Position numbers and translations under genes: made by a program. A DNA stretch of 64,000 bases from the NCBI GenBank assembly GCA_947471745.1, contig CANJKZ010000088.1, positions 248,001 through 312,000 of the forward strand, written 5' to 3'. The notes below the pieces were generated by a model. That model was not told the origin of the DNA. It ran no database searches and worked only from the letters and a program-made list of their open reading frames with translations. This stretch comes from Closterium sp. Naga37s-1. Lineage: Eukaryota > Streptophyta > Zygnematophyceae > Desmidiales > Closteriaceae. The first letter of the stretch is position 1. Each line of letters begins with the position of its first letter. Positions 9,686-21,479 of this stretch are shown piece by piece.

Positions 9686-10787
9686 GTTCCTTCACGTTCT
9701 CCGGTGTCTTCCACGTACGTACGGCTTCGATCTTCTTTGGGTCGACATGGACTCCTTGAGCGCTCACCATCTGTCCAAGGAACTGAACTTTCTTCAAGGC
9801 AAACTCGCTCTTGGATAGCTTAACGTAGAACTTCTCCCGTCGAAGTATCTCGAAGACGCGTTGTAGGTGTTCGATGTGCTGCTTCATGTCCCTCGAGTAG
9901 ATCAGGATGTCGTCCAGGTACACCACCACGCATTCGTCGAGTAGAGGCCTAAGAATATGGTTCATTTCGGCCTGGAATGTAGCGGGTGCGTTGGTGAGTC
10001 CGAACGGCATGACGAGGTACTCGCAGGATCCGTATCGTGTCCGAAACGCTGTTTTATGGATGGAGTTATCCGCCATCCGGATCTGCCAATATCCCGATCT
10101 CAAATCGAGTTTTGAGAATACTGTGGCTCCACGAAGCTGGTCAAGTAGATCGTCGATCCGTGGAATTGGATACTTGTTCTTGATCGTCTGCTTGTTGAGG
10201 GCTCGGTAGTCGATGCACATGCGTAAGCTTCCGTCAGGTTTTGGTGTGAAAAGCACTGGTGCACCGTATGGTGATGTTGATGGTCGAATGAGTCCTTTGT
10301 CCAGAAGGTACTCGATCTGCTTCTTCATGTCGGCCAACTCGGTAGGGCTGAGTCGATATGGTGCTCGGAAGGTCGGTTTTGAACCAGGTTCTTCGATGAT
10401 CTCGTGCTGGTGGGTTCGGTATGGCGGCAACTGGTCTGGAAGGTCGTCAGGGAGAACGTCTTCGAACTCTTCTAGAAGTTTCTGGATTGCTGGTGGAAGC
10501 TCGAGCGTTTTTCTCTCTCCTTCGTCCTCGTTGGTAACCAGTGCAACAAACCCTGCCATGGTTCGCTTCACGTCCTTCTCGAAGCGTGCGAGAGTCTCCT
10601 CCGGAATATCTCCCGTGTTGCTCCAATTCGGAAGAGGAACTCTTCTGTCTTGATTGTAAATACTCGCCGTGCGGGTGACCCAGTTGATCTCTGGGTTGAA
10701 CTTCTTCAGAAAATCTCTCCCAAGAATCAAGTCTAGCCCTTTGATGTTGGTGACGGGTAGGGTCGGTTTCCAGTGAAGAGGACCCAT

Positions 10788-11230
10788 CTATAGGTGTAAC
10801 GCTGCTTCGCCGTAGATTTGTAATTTGCTTCCGTCAACCATCGTAGCTGTGAAGTTTGAAGGCGTGTACTTCTCATTGATGCGTTCGAGGGTTGCTTTGT
10901 CCCATACTGAATGGGATGCTCCGCTGTCCACGAGTGCTTGGAGGTGTCGTCCATTGCAGATCACCTCGAGCAAAAGTGGTTGGCGTTGCTCGTTGTACCC
11001 GTTGATCGTCTCGTTGATTGGATCATAGGGCATTTCCCATAGCTCTGTGTTTTCTCCTGGGGTGGCAGATGGCCGGTCCTGCCGTTCCCTATTGCCACGA
11101 TTTTTTGTTGTCGTCGACGACGTGGTTCTCGAGCTCGTAGTAGAATTCATAGACGGGGTAGATATCGTAGATGTTTCAGATGTTGCAGATGCATCTGTAG
11201 AGGAGGTTTGAGGTCGTCGCAGCTTCATTC
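10788..11230 (-). pseudogene. Gypsy B aspartic protease
   Basis: Contains the retropepsin-type active-site run ALVDSGASHSVWD (about 10,895-10,935 on the minus strand), followed by a hydrophobic strand. This enzyme would process the polyprotein. Upstream is a Ser/Thr-rich stretch with no recognised fold. It is located between gag and RT, as in other Ty3/Gypsy elements. Confidence 0.75.
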
Positions 11231-11385
11231 AGCTCCCTCTTGAGCTGCTTCAGCGCCACCGACTTCTTCCGTGGGGACCGGTTGGTCGACATGGGCTGGT
11301 TTTTCAGAGAGAGGACGATGTCGTCGTTGGAAGGTCGATCGTCCACGCTCCGTTGTTGGTTCCCCATGCGCAGCTGCTGTAGTTG

Positions 11386-12552
11386 TCATACCGGTACATT
11401 CTTTTTCTTCTGGAGCCTCTCTCGTGATTTCACAAAGGCCGTAGACCCAAGGGAATTTTTTCCAAGTAAAGCATCCTTGTATGATATTTTGAAGGGGTGC
11501 TTACTTTTTACAGGGCCTTTTTGGAGTTGTCCGGGTCCAGCAGGGTCTTGTGTCGCGGAGATTTTATTTCCCTCGGTGATTTTCCCAGGTAGAGTCCGTT
11601 CGTGGTTTGAAAAATTCACTCCACGATCCTCCAATATTCGCATTAAATCTGCTCCACTGCTGCGGTCCCTAAGCGCTGAACGTGCAGTTTTCATTTCGTC
11701 ACAATCGATGAGTCGATGTCCGGGCTTGCCGCAGAAAGAACACTTAGATTTGTTCTTCTTTGGTCTTGCCTTCGCGTCGATTCGATCGAGTTTCATCAGG
11801 TCGGCGTACGTGGGGTTAGCCAAGCATCCTCCATGTCGTCTAGCTCGTCCATGAAGTCGTCGTGTTCCGATCGTGATTACGTCGAAACGTTCCGCTGCCG
11901 AAACGACGTCGTTGTAGCTGCTCCAATTTGCGGCCGCAACATGTTGTCGTGTTTCTTTTTTCAGCCCCGCGATAAATGCTCTAATTTTTTCGCCTTCTGT
12001 GACGTCGGGGATGCGGTTGAACAACTCCTCCATTTGTTGTGTGTAGTTTGTGACGCTCCCGATTTGTCAATGACGATGCATTTTGTCGCGGGTGATTAAC
12101 GCTGCATTAATCGGCTCAAAACGTTGTAGTAATCCTTCACGGAACTGCTGCCACGTCGCTTCACCTTGGTTTAATAAACCGCTTCTGCTTATCCATTCAA
12201 TTGCTGGTCCGCGCAGTAGTGTTGCTGCAAAATTAATTCTGTTTCTGTCGAGTGCTGGTGCTGTCCATCCAATGGCGGCGAAATAAATTTCGATCGCCAA
12301 AAGCCAGCGCCTAGCGTCGATCTCCCCATCAAAGGTGTTGGGGGCTCGAATTTCTTGGGCCTTGGGAAAATTTCGCGACTGCTCCGAAGTCACGATCAAT
12401 TCTGCTTCTGTCGCAATTTTCGCCATGACGCGCGCTTTCACCCGAAGTCGTTCGATCCGTCGCGCGTCGGTCTCGCTACTTCTGCACCGCTCGATATAGG
12501 TCCCGACAATTCGCAATTGACGTCCCTGTATCGCAAACGTTTTCACCAACAA
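11386..12552 (-). pseudogene. Gypsy B gag with CCHC zinc knuckle
   Basis: Capsid-like region with a retrotransposon gag core (APNTFDGEIDARRWL, WISRSGLLNQGEATW) followed by a zinc knuckle CSFCGKPGHRLIDC at about 11,705-11,750. Gag packages the RNA in the cytoplasmic particle. The leader and primer site lie to the right, near 12,713. A related but separate gag remnant (Gypsy R) is at 59,698-60,596. Confidence 0.8.
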
Positions 12553-12712
12553 TCGAACTCACGATCCTGTTCAAAAAACGCGCGAGGGGGATTATTCAAA
12601 AAACGCGGAATCTGGTGCTTACCAGCGTCGGCGCCGAATTCGTCGCCCCCGGTGTTTTTTCGAAGCAGGAATTTTTTAAGCGCGCTGCTTAGCTGAAACT
12701 CCGTGAGTGAAA

Positions 12713-12829
12713 ACGGCTCTGATTACCAAGTGTCACAGGATCGAATTTCCACTCGAGAATGTTGCACTAAAGGTGAGTACAAGGCGTATTTATACTCAGA
12801 AATACATAGAAACAACAGATAATCCGATT
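12713..12829 (-). repeat. Primer site and partial 5' LTR of Gypsy B
   Basis: On the element strand, TTGGTAATCAGAGCC (12,715-12,729) resembles the complement of the initiator tRNA-Met 3' end. It directly abuts an LTR whose end is TGACA at 12,731. The LTR piece holds TATAAATA (about 12,786-12,794), a plausible promoter box. It is cut off at 12,829, where RNase H of Copia C begins. Confidence 0.75.
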
Positions 12830-14150
12830 TCAGCCAACAAACGCCGCTGCCACACAATCTCCCGTACGGCACGGAAGAGTGCCATGTACTCGGACTCCAC
12901 CGAGCTCAAAGCTTGGTCAACCTGCTTCTTGCTCTCCCAAGCAGTTGGGCCTCCACCAACACAGCATATGAAGCCTCCCACACTTGTCATGTCCTCTGGT
13001 TCTGATGCATATGAAGCATCCGAGTAGGCGGTGAGGAACAAACGCCCGGGTTCAACACCATCCGCGCCCTTTTGGCGCCTTTGTGCCGCCGCCGAGTATT
13101 GCAGCCCAACGGTCGGTGTTTGGCCAAGATACTTGGCCACCCTCATTCCAGCTTCTACCTGCTCCTCATTAGGGCATTGCACAACCCTAGCCAGCTGCCC
13201 GGTAGCAAACGCGACGTCCGGTCGGGTGTTTACCGCCGCATACATGAGGCTGCCCACCAACGAGTGAAATCGGTGCCTCTCCTCTTCACCAACGCTCTCC
13301 TCCTCTGGTCCCTTCACACACTTGAACCCAGAGGGAAAGAGTGTAGCCACATGGCCTTCACTCTGCCCAAAGTTGGCAGCCAATGCCTCCAGGTACTTTC
13401 GTTGATGCACCCGCATGCACCGCTTCTCCACATCTCGTTCGATGTGGAGCCCAAGGTAGAAGCTCACGTCACCAAGGGCCTTGCACTTGAACTTGTCTTG
13501 AAGCTTCAGCATCACCTCCTTCACAAGGTCAGAAGAGGGTGAGAAAATGAGGATGTCATCCACATAAACCACCATGAAACTCCTCTGCTCCCCCTCGCCA
13601 AGCATGAACAAGGAGTGATCGGCCGTTGAGGGAGTGAAGCCGATCCCCTCCAACACTTCGCGCAGCTTCATGTACCATTGCCTAGGGGCCTGCTTCAGCC
13701 CATAGAGGGCCTTCTTCAGCTTCCACACTCTGCCACTACCATCATCAAACCCCTCTGGCTGCGCCATAAAAATCTCCTCCTCAAGGATGCCGTTAAGGAA
13801 TGCCGTTACGATGTCCATTTGCTTTACTACCCATCCTTTGATGGCGGCTCCCGCGAATAGGGTTCGCAGCGTCGTCGGCTTCACCACAGGGGCAAACAGC
13901 TCCTTGAAGTCCACCTTCTCCTTCTGCTGGTACCCCTTGGCTACAAGCCTAGACTTGTAGCGCTCGATCTTGCCGTCGGCATCCGACTTGATTTTGAAGA
14001 GCCACTTGGACGTTATCGCCGTACGCCCCTCCGGTAGCTCCACCAATTCAAACGTGTCATTCTCCTCGATGCTCTTCAGCTCACTCTCCATGGCCTTCTT
14101 CCACTCCTCAGCATCACTACTCTCCAAAGCCTCCTTGAGAGTTGCTGGTT
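12830..14150 (-). pseudogene. Copia C reverse transcriptase and RNase H
   Basis: Reverse transcriptase begins near 14,150 (EALESSDAEEWKKAM), with WLFKIKSDADGK, MDIVTAFLNG, LYGLKQAPRQWY and the YVDD box at about 13,556-13,570. RNase H has VGSLMYAAVNTRPDVAFA, YSDASYASE and SSVESEYMALF. Both are well preserved apart from the missing extreme end. Confidence 0.92.
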
Positions 14151-14649
14151 CTCCCGGCATCTCCACCGGAGAGAAGAACGCGAAGGCACACTCCTCGTAG
14201 TCACTCTCCTCGTCGTCTCCGACCATCATTGCCGCTCCGGCCAGGGCTGTCTTGCCCTGCTTTCCCGGTGCATCATAGGTCAGCCTATTAGGGGGTTGAA
14301 CTCTCCTCTTCCCCCTTCCTTCCTCCTCAGCTGCAGGGACTTGAAGGCCTTGGCGTTGCTGCGGTGTGGCTCGAATCCGTGGAGCACTCGTAGTACGGGA
14401 AGGGAGTGACGGTGCACGCTCGCTCACTTGCTGCACCTCCTCCTCTTCTTCCTCTGCATCATTGGCCTCCTCTCCCCCATTCACAAGGGAGGATTGCCTT
14501 GTGGTTGTGCTGCCGCTGCTCAGCTCCAAAGGCAGCTCCACATGCTCCAAACCGGAACTCTTCACCTCCCCAAACCGCACGCCTATCTTCGCCTCATTCT
14601 CCGCCTTCCAATCCTTGTACATGAAGTTCTCCATGAACTTGCAGTCCCT

Positions 14650-15540
14650 GCTCACCAAGAACTTCTTGGTGAATGGGTCCCAAAGAAGCCATCCCTTGCT
14701 GTTTTGAGCCATGCCCAAGTGCACGGCCCACACCGCCTTGGCACCAAGCTTGTTGTGCCGAAGATGCTTAGGCACGAGCGCCATGCACATGCACCCGAAC
14801 ACCCGAAGCATATCCACCTTTGGCTTCCTTCCTAGCCACTCCACATAGGGCACCCATTTGTCTGCTCCCACATGAGTCAAGGCTCTGTTCTTGGCCACAC
14901 ACGCGCTCCGCACCGCATCAGGCCAGAAATAGTCGGGTAGCCCGGCTTCAATGAGCAACCCGCGTGCCGCCTCCGTGATTGTGCGGTTCGCTCGCTCGGC
15001 GATGCCGTTCATTGCAGGGGAGTATGGCATGGTGAGGGAGTGCCGAATACCATTCTTCTTCAGCCACAACCCAAACTCCTTGCTCAGGAACTCTCCCCCT
15101 CGATCGGTGCGGATTGACTTGACTAGACGGTCTTGTTGCCGCTCCACCATCGGGAACCAATCCGTCTTCAACGTTTCAGCCACGTCGCTCTTCTTGGCCA
15201 GCACGTACACCCAAGTCATGCGGGTGTAGACGTCGACAATGGTGAGAAAATACTCAGCTCCAGCAGCTCCAAGCTTCAGGGGGCCCACCACGTCCATCAC
15301 CACCTCATCAAGCGGTGCCTTTGCCGTTGCCTCCGAACTAGGGAAAGGAAACCGGGTGAACTTGGCTTGAATGCACGTCGGGCAGCCAAGCACCTCATCG
15401 GGCTCCCCCTTCACACGTATGCCAGCAACCATCTAATTCTTCACTAGCTGCTGCAAGATGGGCAGGGCCACATGCCCCATGCGCCGATGCAAGGTGAGCC
15501 AATCACACTCCCCCGTAGCCGAAGTTGGATTGGAGAATGC
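14650..15540 (-). pseudogene. Copia C integrase and GAG-pre-integrase
   Basis: GAG-pre-integrase zone WLTLHRRMGHVALP (about 15,470-15,510), zinc Cys pair CPTCIQAKF, then the catalytic core: MDVVGPLK, TIVDVYTRMTWVY, IRTDRGGEF and YSPAMNGIAERANR, i.e. the D, D, E triad context. After it are LRVFGCMC and WAVHLGMAQNSKGW. Confidence 0.9.
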
Positions 15541-15859
15541 CGCGCTCGCAATAGCGCCCCACATACTCTCTCCGTAGTCCTCCTCCGCTGCTGTCTCTGG
15601 GTTCTCCTCACCCTTTTGCTGCTCCTTGGTTGCTGCACCACTCTCCTTAGGTTCACTGAACTTGCTGGTCCCTCCAGGTTTGCTCTTCTTGAGCTCATTC
15701 TCCTTAGCGCGACCGTTCGCGCCATCGTCGCTACTGACCGCTCCATCCTTGGTGCTGATGCTTGCTGCCACTTGCCTCTCCTTAGGCATAGGGACCACTG
15801 GGATCTGCCACATCTCGTTGTAGACATCCCTGTCCTCATGAAGGTCCCAAAGAATTCGA

Positions 15860-17340
15860 TCGCCAAGCCTTGCGGTGTAGGTCTTGGCTCCCTTCGAGTT
15901 CATGTCCATGCCGGCCTTTGCCAACCGCCGCACGGAAATCAGGTTTGCAGCAAGGCTGGGCACCCAAAGCACGTTCTTGAGGCCCACCATCTTCCCATCA
16001 GCACCCTTGAACATGGCCTTGCCCATGCCTTTCACCTCTGCTCGCTGCCCCAAAGCTGATGTGACATGCTTCACCGGTGACGGCTCGAGTTCGGTGAGCA
16101 AGTCCGGGCGAGGTGTCATGCTATAGGTAGCGCCACTATCAATCACCCAATAGTCCAGGGGGTGTAGGGTCACCTTCCCCACAGCTGCTGGCTCCTCAAA
16201 GCCTTCATCCTTCTCTGGACCAGCCGGTACTTGCGTCGACACGAAGTAGAATAGACCCGGGTATCGATCGTCGCTCGGGTCCTTGTCGTTGTCTCCGCTC
16301 TTCATGTTTGCAGCTCCGCCACCGCGACCGCCACGGCCTCCACGGCCTCGTCCTCTCCCTCCTCCTGCTCCTCTACCCTCTTGGCCTTGAGCAGGGGTCC
16401 AACCATCAGGGAGTTTGTAGCAGTCGCGCCACATGTGTCCGCTCTTGTGGCAATAGTGACACTCGCCGTCGAATCGGCCGCGACCGCGTCCGTAGCTCTT
16501 GTCGTCGCTGCCGTAACCGCCACTCCTGCGGCCTCCGCCGAAGTTGCTGCCACCAAACCTTCCTCCCCCTCGTCCTCTGCCTCTTCCTCGACCATATCCA
16601 CGGCCGATGCTCGCTGCCCCAGCGCCATCCGCACTCGCCAACTCACGGCGGCGGAAATCCTCTTGAAGGATAGCTCGCTTCACGTCTTCAAGCGAGAGGC
16701 GGGGCAAGTCGCGATTAAGGTTGATGATGAGCGAGGACCATGACTCTGGGAGTAAGGCCAGCAACTTGGTCTTCTTTTGGAGCTCACTGTAGTTCAAATC
16801 AGCTCCCTCAAGCCGCGTCAACAAGTCGAAGAATTTCTGCACCCCTTCTTCAACCGCTTCGTTTTCTTCAATTCGTAGTGCCGCCATTTGCCGTTCCAAC
16901 ACCACCGCTACCGCCGCTGTTGCAGGAGCATGTACACCCTTGAGAGCAGCCCATGCCTTTGGTCCTTTCTCTGGTTCACGCTGGAATGGCTTGATGTGAC
17001 GGATCTGACTGCTCCCCAACGCTTGCCCAAGTAAGAGATAGCCTTGTGCGCTCTTCCGCACCCACGGGCTCTTCTCCGGGTCGTTCTCGGGGCGCTTCTC
17101 CGTTCCTTCCATCACCTCCAGCAGGTCATAGTGGTCAAAGATGTTCTCCATCTTGAAGGACCATTCAGCAAAGTTGTCACCGTTGAACTTGTCAAGCCCA
17201 AACACCCTAGGCTCATCCCTAGGTGGGCCAAGACTTGGTTGCATGGGCGCCATGGCTGAATCACGGGGTTGGCCTTGAGCTTGAGCTTCTCCACTGCCAC
17301 CAGCACCTCTGCCACCCCTTTCCTCAGGTCCAGACATTGT
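15860..17340 (-). pseudogene. Copia C gag and protease
   Basis: Gag starts near the primer site and has the UBN2-type core (FNGDNFAEWSFKMENIF, LLALLPESWSSLI). An Arg/Gly-rich stretch and the zinc knuckle CHYCHKSGHMWRDC (about 16,425-16,465) follow. Protease has YWVIDSGATYSMTP (about 16,110-16,150) and NVLWVPSLAANLISV. An RGRGRG-rich segment flanks the knuckle. Confidence 0.9.
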
Positions 17341-17356
17341 CGAAACTGCTCCAAGG

Positions 17357-18190
17357 GCTCTGATACCACTTGTTATAGTCACAATAGGCTTGAATGTGCC
17401 TAAAACGAAAGATAGAGAGCACAGACGGATTTCTGCACAGCGGCTTCAAACGTTGATAGCGTTCTGCTCACAGCTGCAAATGACTTGATTCAAATTGGAT
17501 CTGGAGCGTCTTCACGTCGTCTACAATTATCAATTTAGATTGCACGACTTGATAAAGAATTGACGACACAGCGTCGGTTTGAACGAACGGTACTATGGCA
17601 GCCACTATAGTCTTAGAACACAAGATAGGAAGAGTTACGAGTTGGGAATGACTCCCAGCTCCTACAAACCCCAAGAGCCGAGGTACAGTGATGTGGAACA
17701 GTGCCACACTGTCCCCAACAACGAAGGGTCTCGAAACTACCCTTCACTAGGGCCTACACCAAGTGAAATGTTACACTACACAAAGTAATGTAACTATCTT
17801 CAATATCTTGAGGTGTACCCTTTTGGCGAGCTTCGAAATCACTTGAGGCTTGACACCAAGGCTCGGGCTCTTCATCACAAACTCATCCTTGAGTTCTTGA
17901 TGGGTCTGCTGCACACACCTGCGACACGCCGAACGTTCGACACAGGACAAAATAGAAACCGCGCACGACAAAATAGAAACCGCGCGCGAGACACAAACGA
18001 CCGCGTAACACGCGTCTAGCGATAACTCGCTATTGACTCGACACACACACTCGACATCATGACTCAACATTCACACACAATTATAAGCATGAAATATATA
18101 TTATCCCATGCCCTCATACCATTCCATACACACACACATTCACGCACACGGACAACAAGCCGAGTGCAAACCGTAGGGTTGCACCAACAG
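17357..18190 (-). repeat. Primer site and 5' LTR of Copia C
   Basis: On the element strand TGGTATCAGAGC (17,357-17,368) matches the initiator tRNA-Met primer site, separated by two bases from the LTR end at 17,371 (TGTTATAG on the plus strand). The LTR extends right with no gene. It includes a near-tandem repeat of GACAAAATAGAAACCGCGC (about 17,945-17,985) and an ATATATATT run near 18,090-18,102. Its outer end is not defined. Confidence 0.7.
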
Positions 18191-18446
18191 CCTTTTGGCC
18201 TTTTGCTTGTGCTCGGACTGCGTGGTGACTTTGTGATCCACCCTGAGCTTTCTTTGCTTTCTTGACTGGTCTTGTGACCACTTGTTCTCCCCCACTTTGC
18301 CTATGGGGGTGTGTCAGAGCATTATAGCTTTTACATTTGTGTAGGCTATAGTGGGGTAGCTCATAAGGGGTACAACCCAATTAGGGTTAGTACTTGCACC
18401 CAACTGTTTCATAGTTCATTCATTTTCTCGTTCGTTAATTTTGACA
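18190..18446 (+). mobile_element. Copia V, 3' tail only (3' UTR plus LTR), short-LTR clan
   Basis: Begins inside the conserved 3' UTR (GGTGACTTTGTGATCCACCC) and runs through TATGGGGGTG into an LTR at 18,312-18,446 with TGTCAG...TTGACA ends and the clan core GTAGGCTATAGTGGGGTAG. No coding part remains. Confidence 0.85.
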
Positions 18447-18769
18447 CTATTACCACTGTTACCTCGTTGCAGCCTATAACCTCCGATAGAGTTGCTACAA
18501 TTGACCCGCGAATGTTGACATGCGTGCTCTTTATGAGTTAACGCGGTAGTCGTACATGTGTTGTCGTGCTACTAGAAGGTGCGATAATTTTGTTACGATC
18601 CCAAATGGGACCTTAGACCGGATCAGCTCATGGTTTGTTCGCACATAGTTAATTGGGCGAAAAATGACTCTAGATCAGAGTGAATGTAATTGACTGAAGT
18701 GACTATAACAAAAGCATACATTGGTTTAAATAGTAAAACAGATGAACTCCAAACAACCTAACTAGCCAT

Positions 18770-19345
18770 TTACTCTAAAGGGTACATTGCTTGATTGCAT
18801 CGAGAATTAACAGTGCGGCGCGGGAACCGTTTATGAACCGGTTCCCGCCAAATCCTTAAGGATGTAGGTGTTCGATGCATTTGCTGCTGACGGTCCAGAT
18901 GGCTCCAACTGTACTCAACGTTTTGCGTGAGTACAGTTCGCGAAGTGAGGAAGTCAGCTGCCATGTCACCCGTCGAGCAGTAGGTCGACCTTGCCTTTGT
19001 CAACTTCGTCCTTGATGAATAAATATCGCAGCACGATGTGCTTGGTGCGATTGAGGAATCCCGGCTTGTTCGCGATTCTGATCGCGCCGTGGTTGTCGCA
19101 GTGCAGGTGAAATGTCGACGAAGATGTAATTTTCGCCTCCTGCAGGAGCTCCTGTAGATAAAGCCTTTCGCGAACAACTGCTGTCGCGGTGATAAATCCA
19201 GCTTATGCCGATTACAGGGCAACCAGTTCCTGATTCTGGGAATTCCAAAAAATTGGTCCCGTTGGCCCAAGCCGGAACGGGAAGCCCGTTTTGGACCGTC
19301 GATTGTCGGGATTTGCGGCGTGATCGGCATCCACGTAGCCAACAA
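18770..19345 (-). pseudogene. Copia E RNase H remnant
   Basis: Scattered Copia RNase H motifs on the minus strand: a GYVDADHA-like start near 19,330, NRTKHIVLRY-like near 19,040, and a terminal MAADFLTS near 18,955. Heavily damaged. Confidence 0.65.
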
Positions 19346-19371
19346 GGTTAAATGTGTAAGAGTACGATGGC

Positions 19372-19881
19372 TCAGTCTTGCATTATCTCGCTTATTATAT
19401 TTTCTTGTGCTTGATTTTGCTTGCCTGGAATCCTATGTTTCGATTCGACCTCGAGCCACTTCACTGTGAAGAACGCTAGCCAGGCTAGGATCTTGCCGTG
19501 GATAGTATTGTTCACGTAGATCGTCTCGAGCCGCTTCCACGCTTCATGCGCCAACACTTCGAGCTTCAAGCACGTGCGCAACGAGCTCATGAGATTGATG
19601 TCGATGCGCGAAATCAACGTAGCGAACGCCTTTTGGGCCTTCTTCTTCCATGCCGCGATGTCGCTCTCGTTGTTCGGCTTCTTCTCCGTTCCATCAAAGA
19701 AACCCCAAAGTCCCCGCTCCATCACGAGCACTTGGAACTTGAACTTCCATGCAGAGTAGTTTTGTCCCGTGAAAATCGGTACCGCCGACGTGTTGAACAT
19801 CGTCGCAGTTGTCCAGGGTTCGCCGGAAGTTACAACGACACCATCCAAGGAAGTGCGTGAGACCTCGCTTGACGTCACCAT
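19372..19881 (-). pseudogene. Copia E gag remnant
   Basis: Copia gag N-terminus with FTGQNYSAWKFKFQVLVM, GFFDGTEKKP and AWKKKAQKAFATLISRI, the classical UBN2/DUF4219-type core. It lies immediately inside the primer site. No zinc knuckle remains. Confidence 0.8.
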
Positions 19882-20518
19882 GCTAGCTTCTTGTCGCGCG
19901 TGTAGACACCTCTGACCAGCTCTAATACCACTGTTATAGAGGCTCCTCCTCTACTTGGCAGGAACTAGGAGTTTTACAAATCAGTAGAGCAGCACTCTGT
20001 TAGCTTTCCAACTAGCCATAGATCACCTCGATCGCCTAAGTGTCGAGCGAGATATAGGCGTTTATGTGCTGGGTAGTGCTTTTGGAAGGAAGGATAGACC
20101 TCTCTGGATTTTGTTATCGAATGTATCACATACAAAGTGATTCTAGATTTCAGTATGAGACATGCATACAAGGAAAAAATATTTATAGCAAATGCATTAC
20201 ATCGAATCGCGTTCGTAACATCGCATCGCTATACTCGCGAATGTTCGTGTAACATTTCGAAGGGGTGAAATTTGACACTCGAATTTCACCGAACCGAATG
20301 TTCCTTCATTCCGGAATGTTCCTGGTGCTGCCATGGGGCACCGAACTTCAAGTCTCCCGAAGTCAACCTGCACTTTCTCGAAACCTCCACTGGGGTCAAT
20401 CTGGAAGTAACACCTTCGGTGGTTGGGGGCAAAGTTTCCTAACGCAAACTCCAACAAATGATTCCATATCAGAGTGAATATAATTGACTAAAGTGACCAT
20501 TACAAAAGCATACATTGG

Positions 20519-20704
20519 TGTCAAATTGCATTTGTTATCTCTAGGCTGTAGTGGGGCATACTCTAGGGAGTACAACACTTAAGGGTTAGGTACTACTTGT
20601 ACTCATCCTTCCCTACTAGTCAATCATCCCTAAGTTCTCTTTCTGACATGGTATTCAGAGCGGGTCCATCCTCCGTAGGACCACTCCGTTAGGGCCCACC
20701 GCTA
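20519..20704 (+). mobile_element. Copia I, 5' LTR and primer site only
   Basis: LTR 20,519-20,648 (TGTCAA...CTGACA, clan core TAGGCTGTAGTGGGGCA), then primer site TGGTATTCAGAGCGGGTCC and the start of a leader (AGGGCCCACC). The piece stops where an oppositely oriented LTR of Copia H begins, so two related LTRs face each other. Confidence 0.82.
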
Positions 20705-21479
20705 ATCAGAAAGAACAAACGAGAATGAATGAACTAGCAAAGAGTTGGGTACAAGTGCTAACCCTAATTGGGTTATACCCCTTATGGGCTACCCCACTAT
20801 AGCCTACACAATATAAGCTATATAACATTTTGACACACCCCCATAGGCAAACTGGGGGAGAACAAGTGGTCACAAGACCACTCAAGAAAAGCAAAGCAAG
20901 CTCAGGGTGGATCACAAAGTCACCACATAGTTCGAGCGCAAGCAGAGGGCCACAAGGCCAGTTCACATGCAGAGTTATATAAAGGAGAAGAAACTATACA
21001 GTGATCATACCCTAGCAAGTGCAAGCATGTAGGTATATATATATAGATCACAGTACAAGCAAAGTCTGTTAGAATGTGAACGAATGAATGAATGAACTAG
21101 GAAGCAGGTGGGTACAAGTAGGAAACCTAAAAGTGTTGTACCCTATATGAACTACCCCACTACAGCCTAAACAGACTATAGCATATATAAGTTTGACACA
21201 CCCCCATAGGCAAAGTGGGGGAGAACAAGAGGTCATAAGACCAATCAAGAAAGACAAAGCAAGCTCAGGGTGGATCACAAAGTCACCACGCAGTCTGAGC
21301 ACAAGCAAATGGCCACAATGCCAGTTCACATGCAGAGTTATATACAGGAGAACAAACAATACAGTGAACACAACCTAGCAAGGATAAGCATGCAGGTATA
21401 TGTGTAGAGAGAACAGTACAAGAAAAATCAAGAAGTAAGCAAGTGAGGCACAGTAGGTACAAGGCCGAGAACAGTACAG

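Larger units (their letters stand above)
2277..10787 (-). pseudogene. Gypsy B reverse transcriptase and RNase H (split by Copia A)
   Basis: RNase H lies at about 2,277-2,700, with EADASDQAVGAVL and YTDHCSLKYL motifs. The reverse transcriptase lies mainly at 9,691-10,500, with [19 protein letters not shown] and the YLDD catalytic box near 9,908-9,920. It copies element RNA into DNA. Copia A inserted between 2,817 and 9,686 and duplicated GTTCC. The stretch 10,650-10,787 links back towards protease. Confidence 0.88.
438..12829 (-). mobile_element. Gypsy B, chromovirus (Ty3/Gypsy), interrupted by Copia A
   Basis: Minus-strand Gypsy element in the order 5' LTR, primer site, gag, protease, reverse transcriptase, RNase H, integrase, chromodomain, 3' LTR. 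The left LTR spans 438-782. The right LTR is partial, 12,731-12,829, and shares with the left one the segment around 12,793-12,829. A younger Copia (2,818-9,685) sits inside the RT/RNase H region. The element is broken, with perhaps six to eight breaks besides the insertion, and its right LTR is cut off. A C-terminal chromodomain places it in the chromoviruses. It is older than Copia A, which it contains. Confidence 0.9.
12830..18190 (-). mobile_element. Copia C, separate lineage with canonical gag zinc knuckle
   Basis: Minus-strand Copia in the order 5' LTR (from 17,371 rightwards), primer site, gag, protease, integrase, reverse transcriptase, RNase H. It is unlike the short-LTR clan: gag has a standard CCHC knuckle, the linker has no EPGGA repeats, and the LTR is several hundred bp. 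The coding part carries about one or two breaks. Its 3' end and 3' LTR are missing, with Gypsy B sequence abutting at 12,829. The right edge of the 5' LTR is uncertain because a Copia tail (V) follows. Confidence 0.88.
18447..20518 (-). mobile_element. Copia E, reduced copy (gag and RNase H parts only)
   Basis: Right LTR 19,932-20,518, primer site on the left of it (TGGTATTAGAGC, 19,920-19,931). Then gag, then RNase H directly, then an LTR remnant ending about 18,730. Segment 18,681-18,730 matches 20,465-20,514 (AGAGTGAAT...ACAAAAGCATACATTGGT) and ties the two ends together. The right LTR has TATAAATA on the element strand near 20,178. It is a broken, old and much shortened copy. Segment 18,447-18,680 has no other recognisable content and is probably its left LTR. 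Confidence 0.75.
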
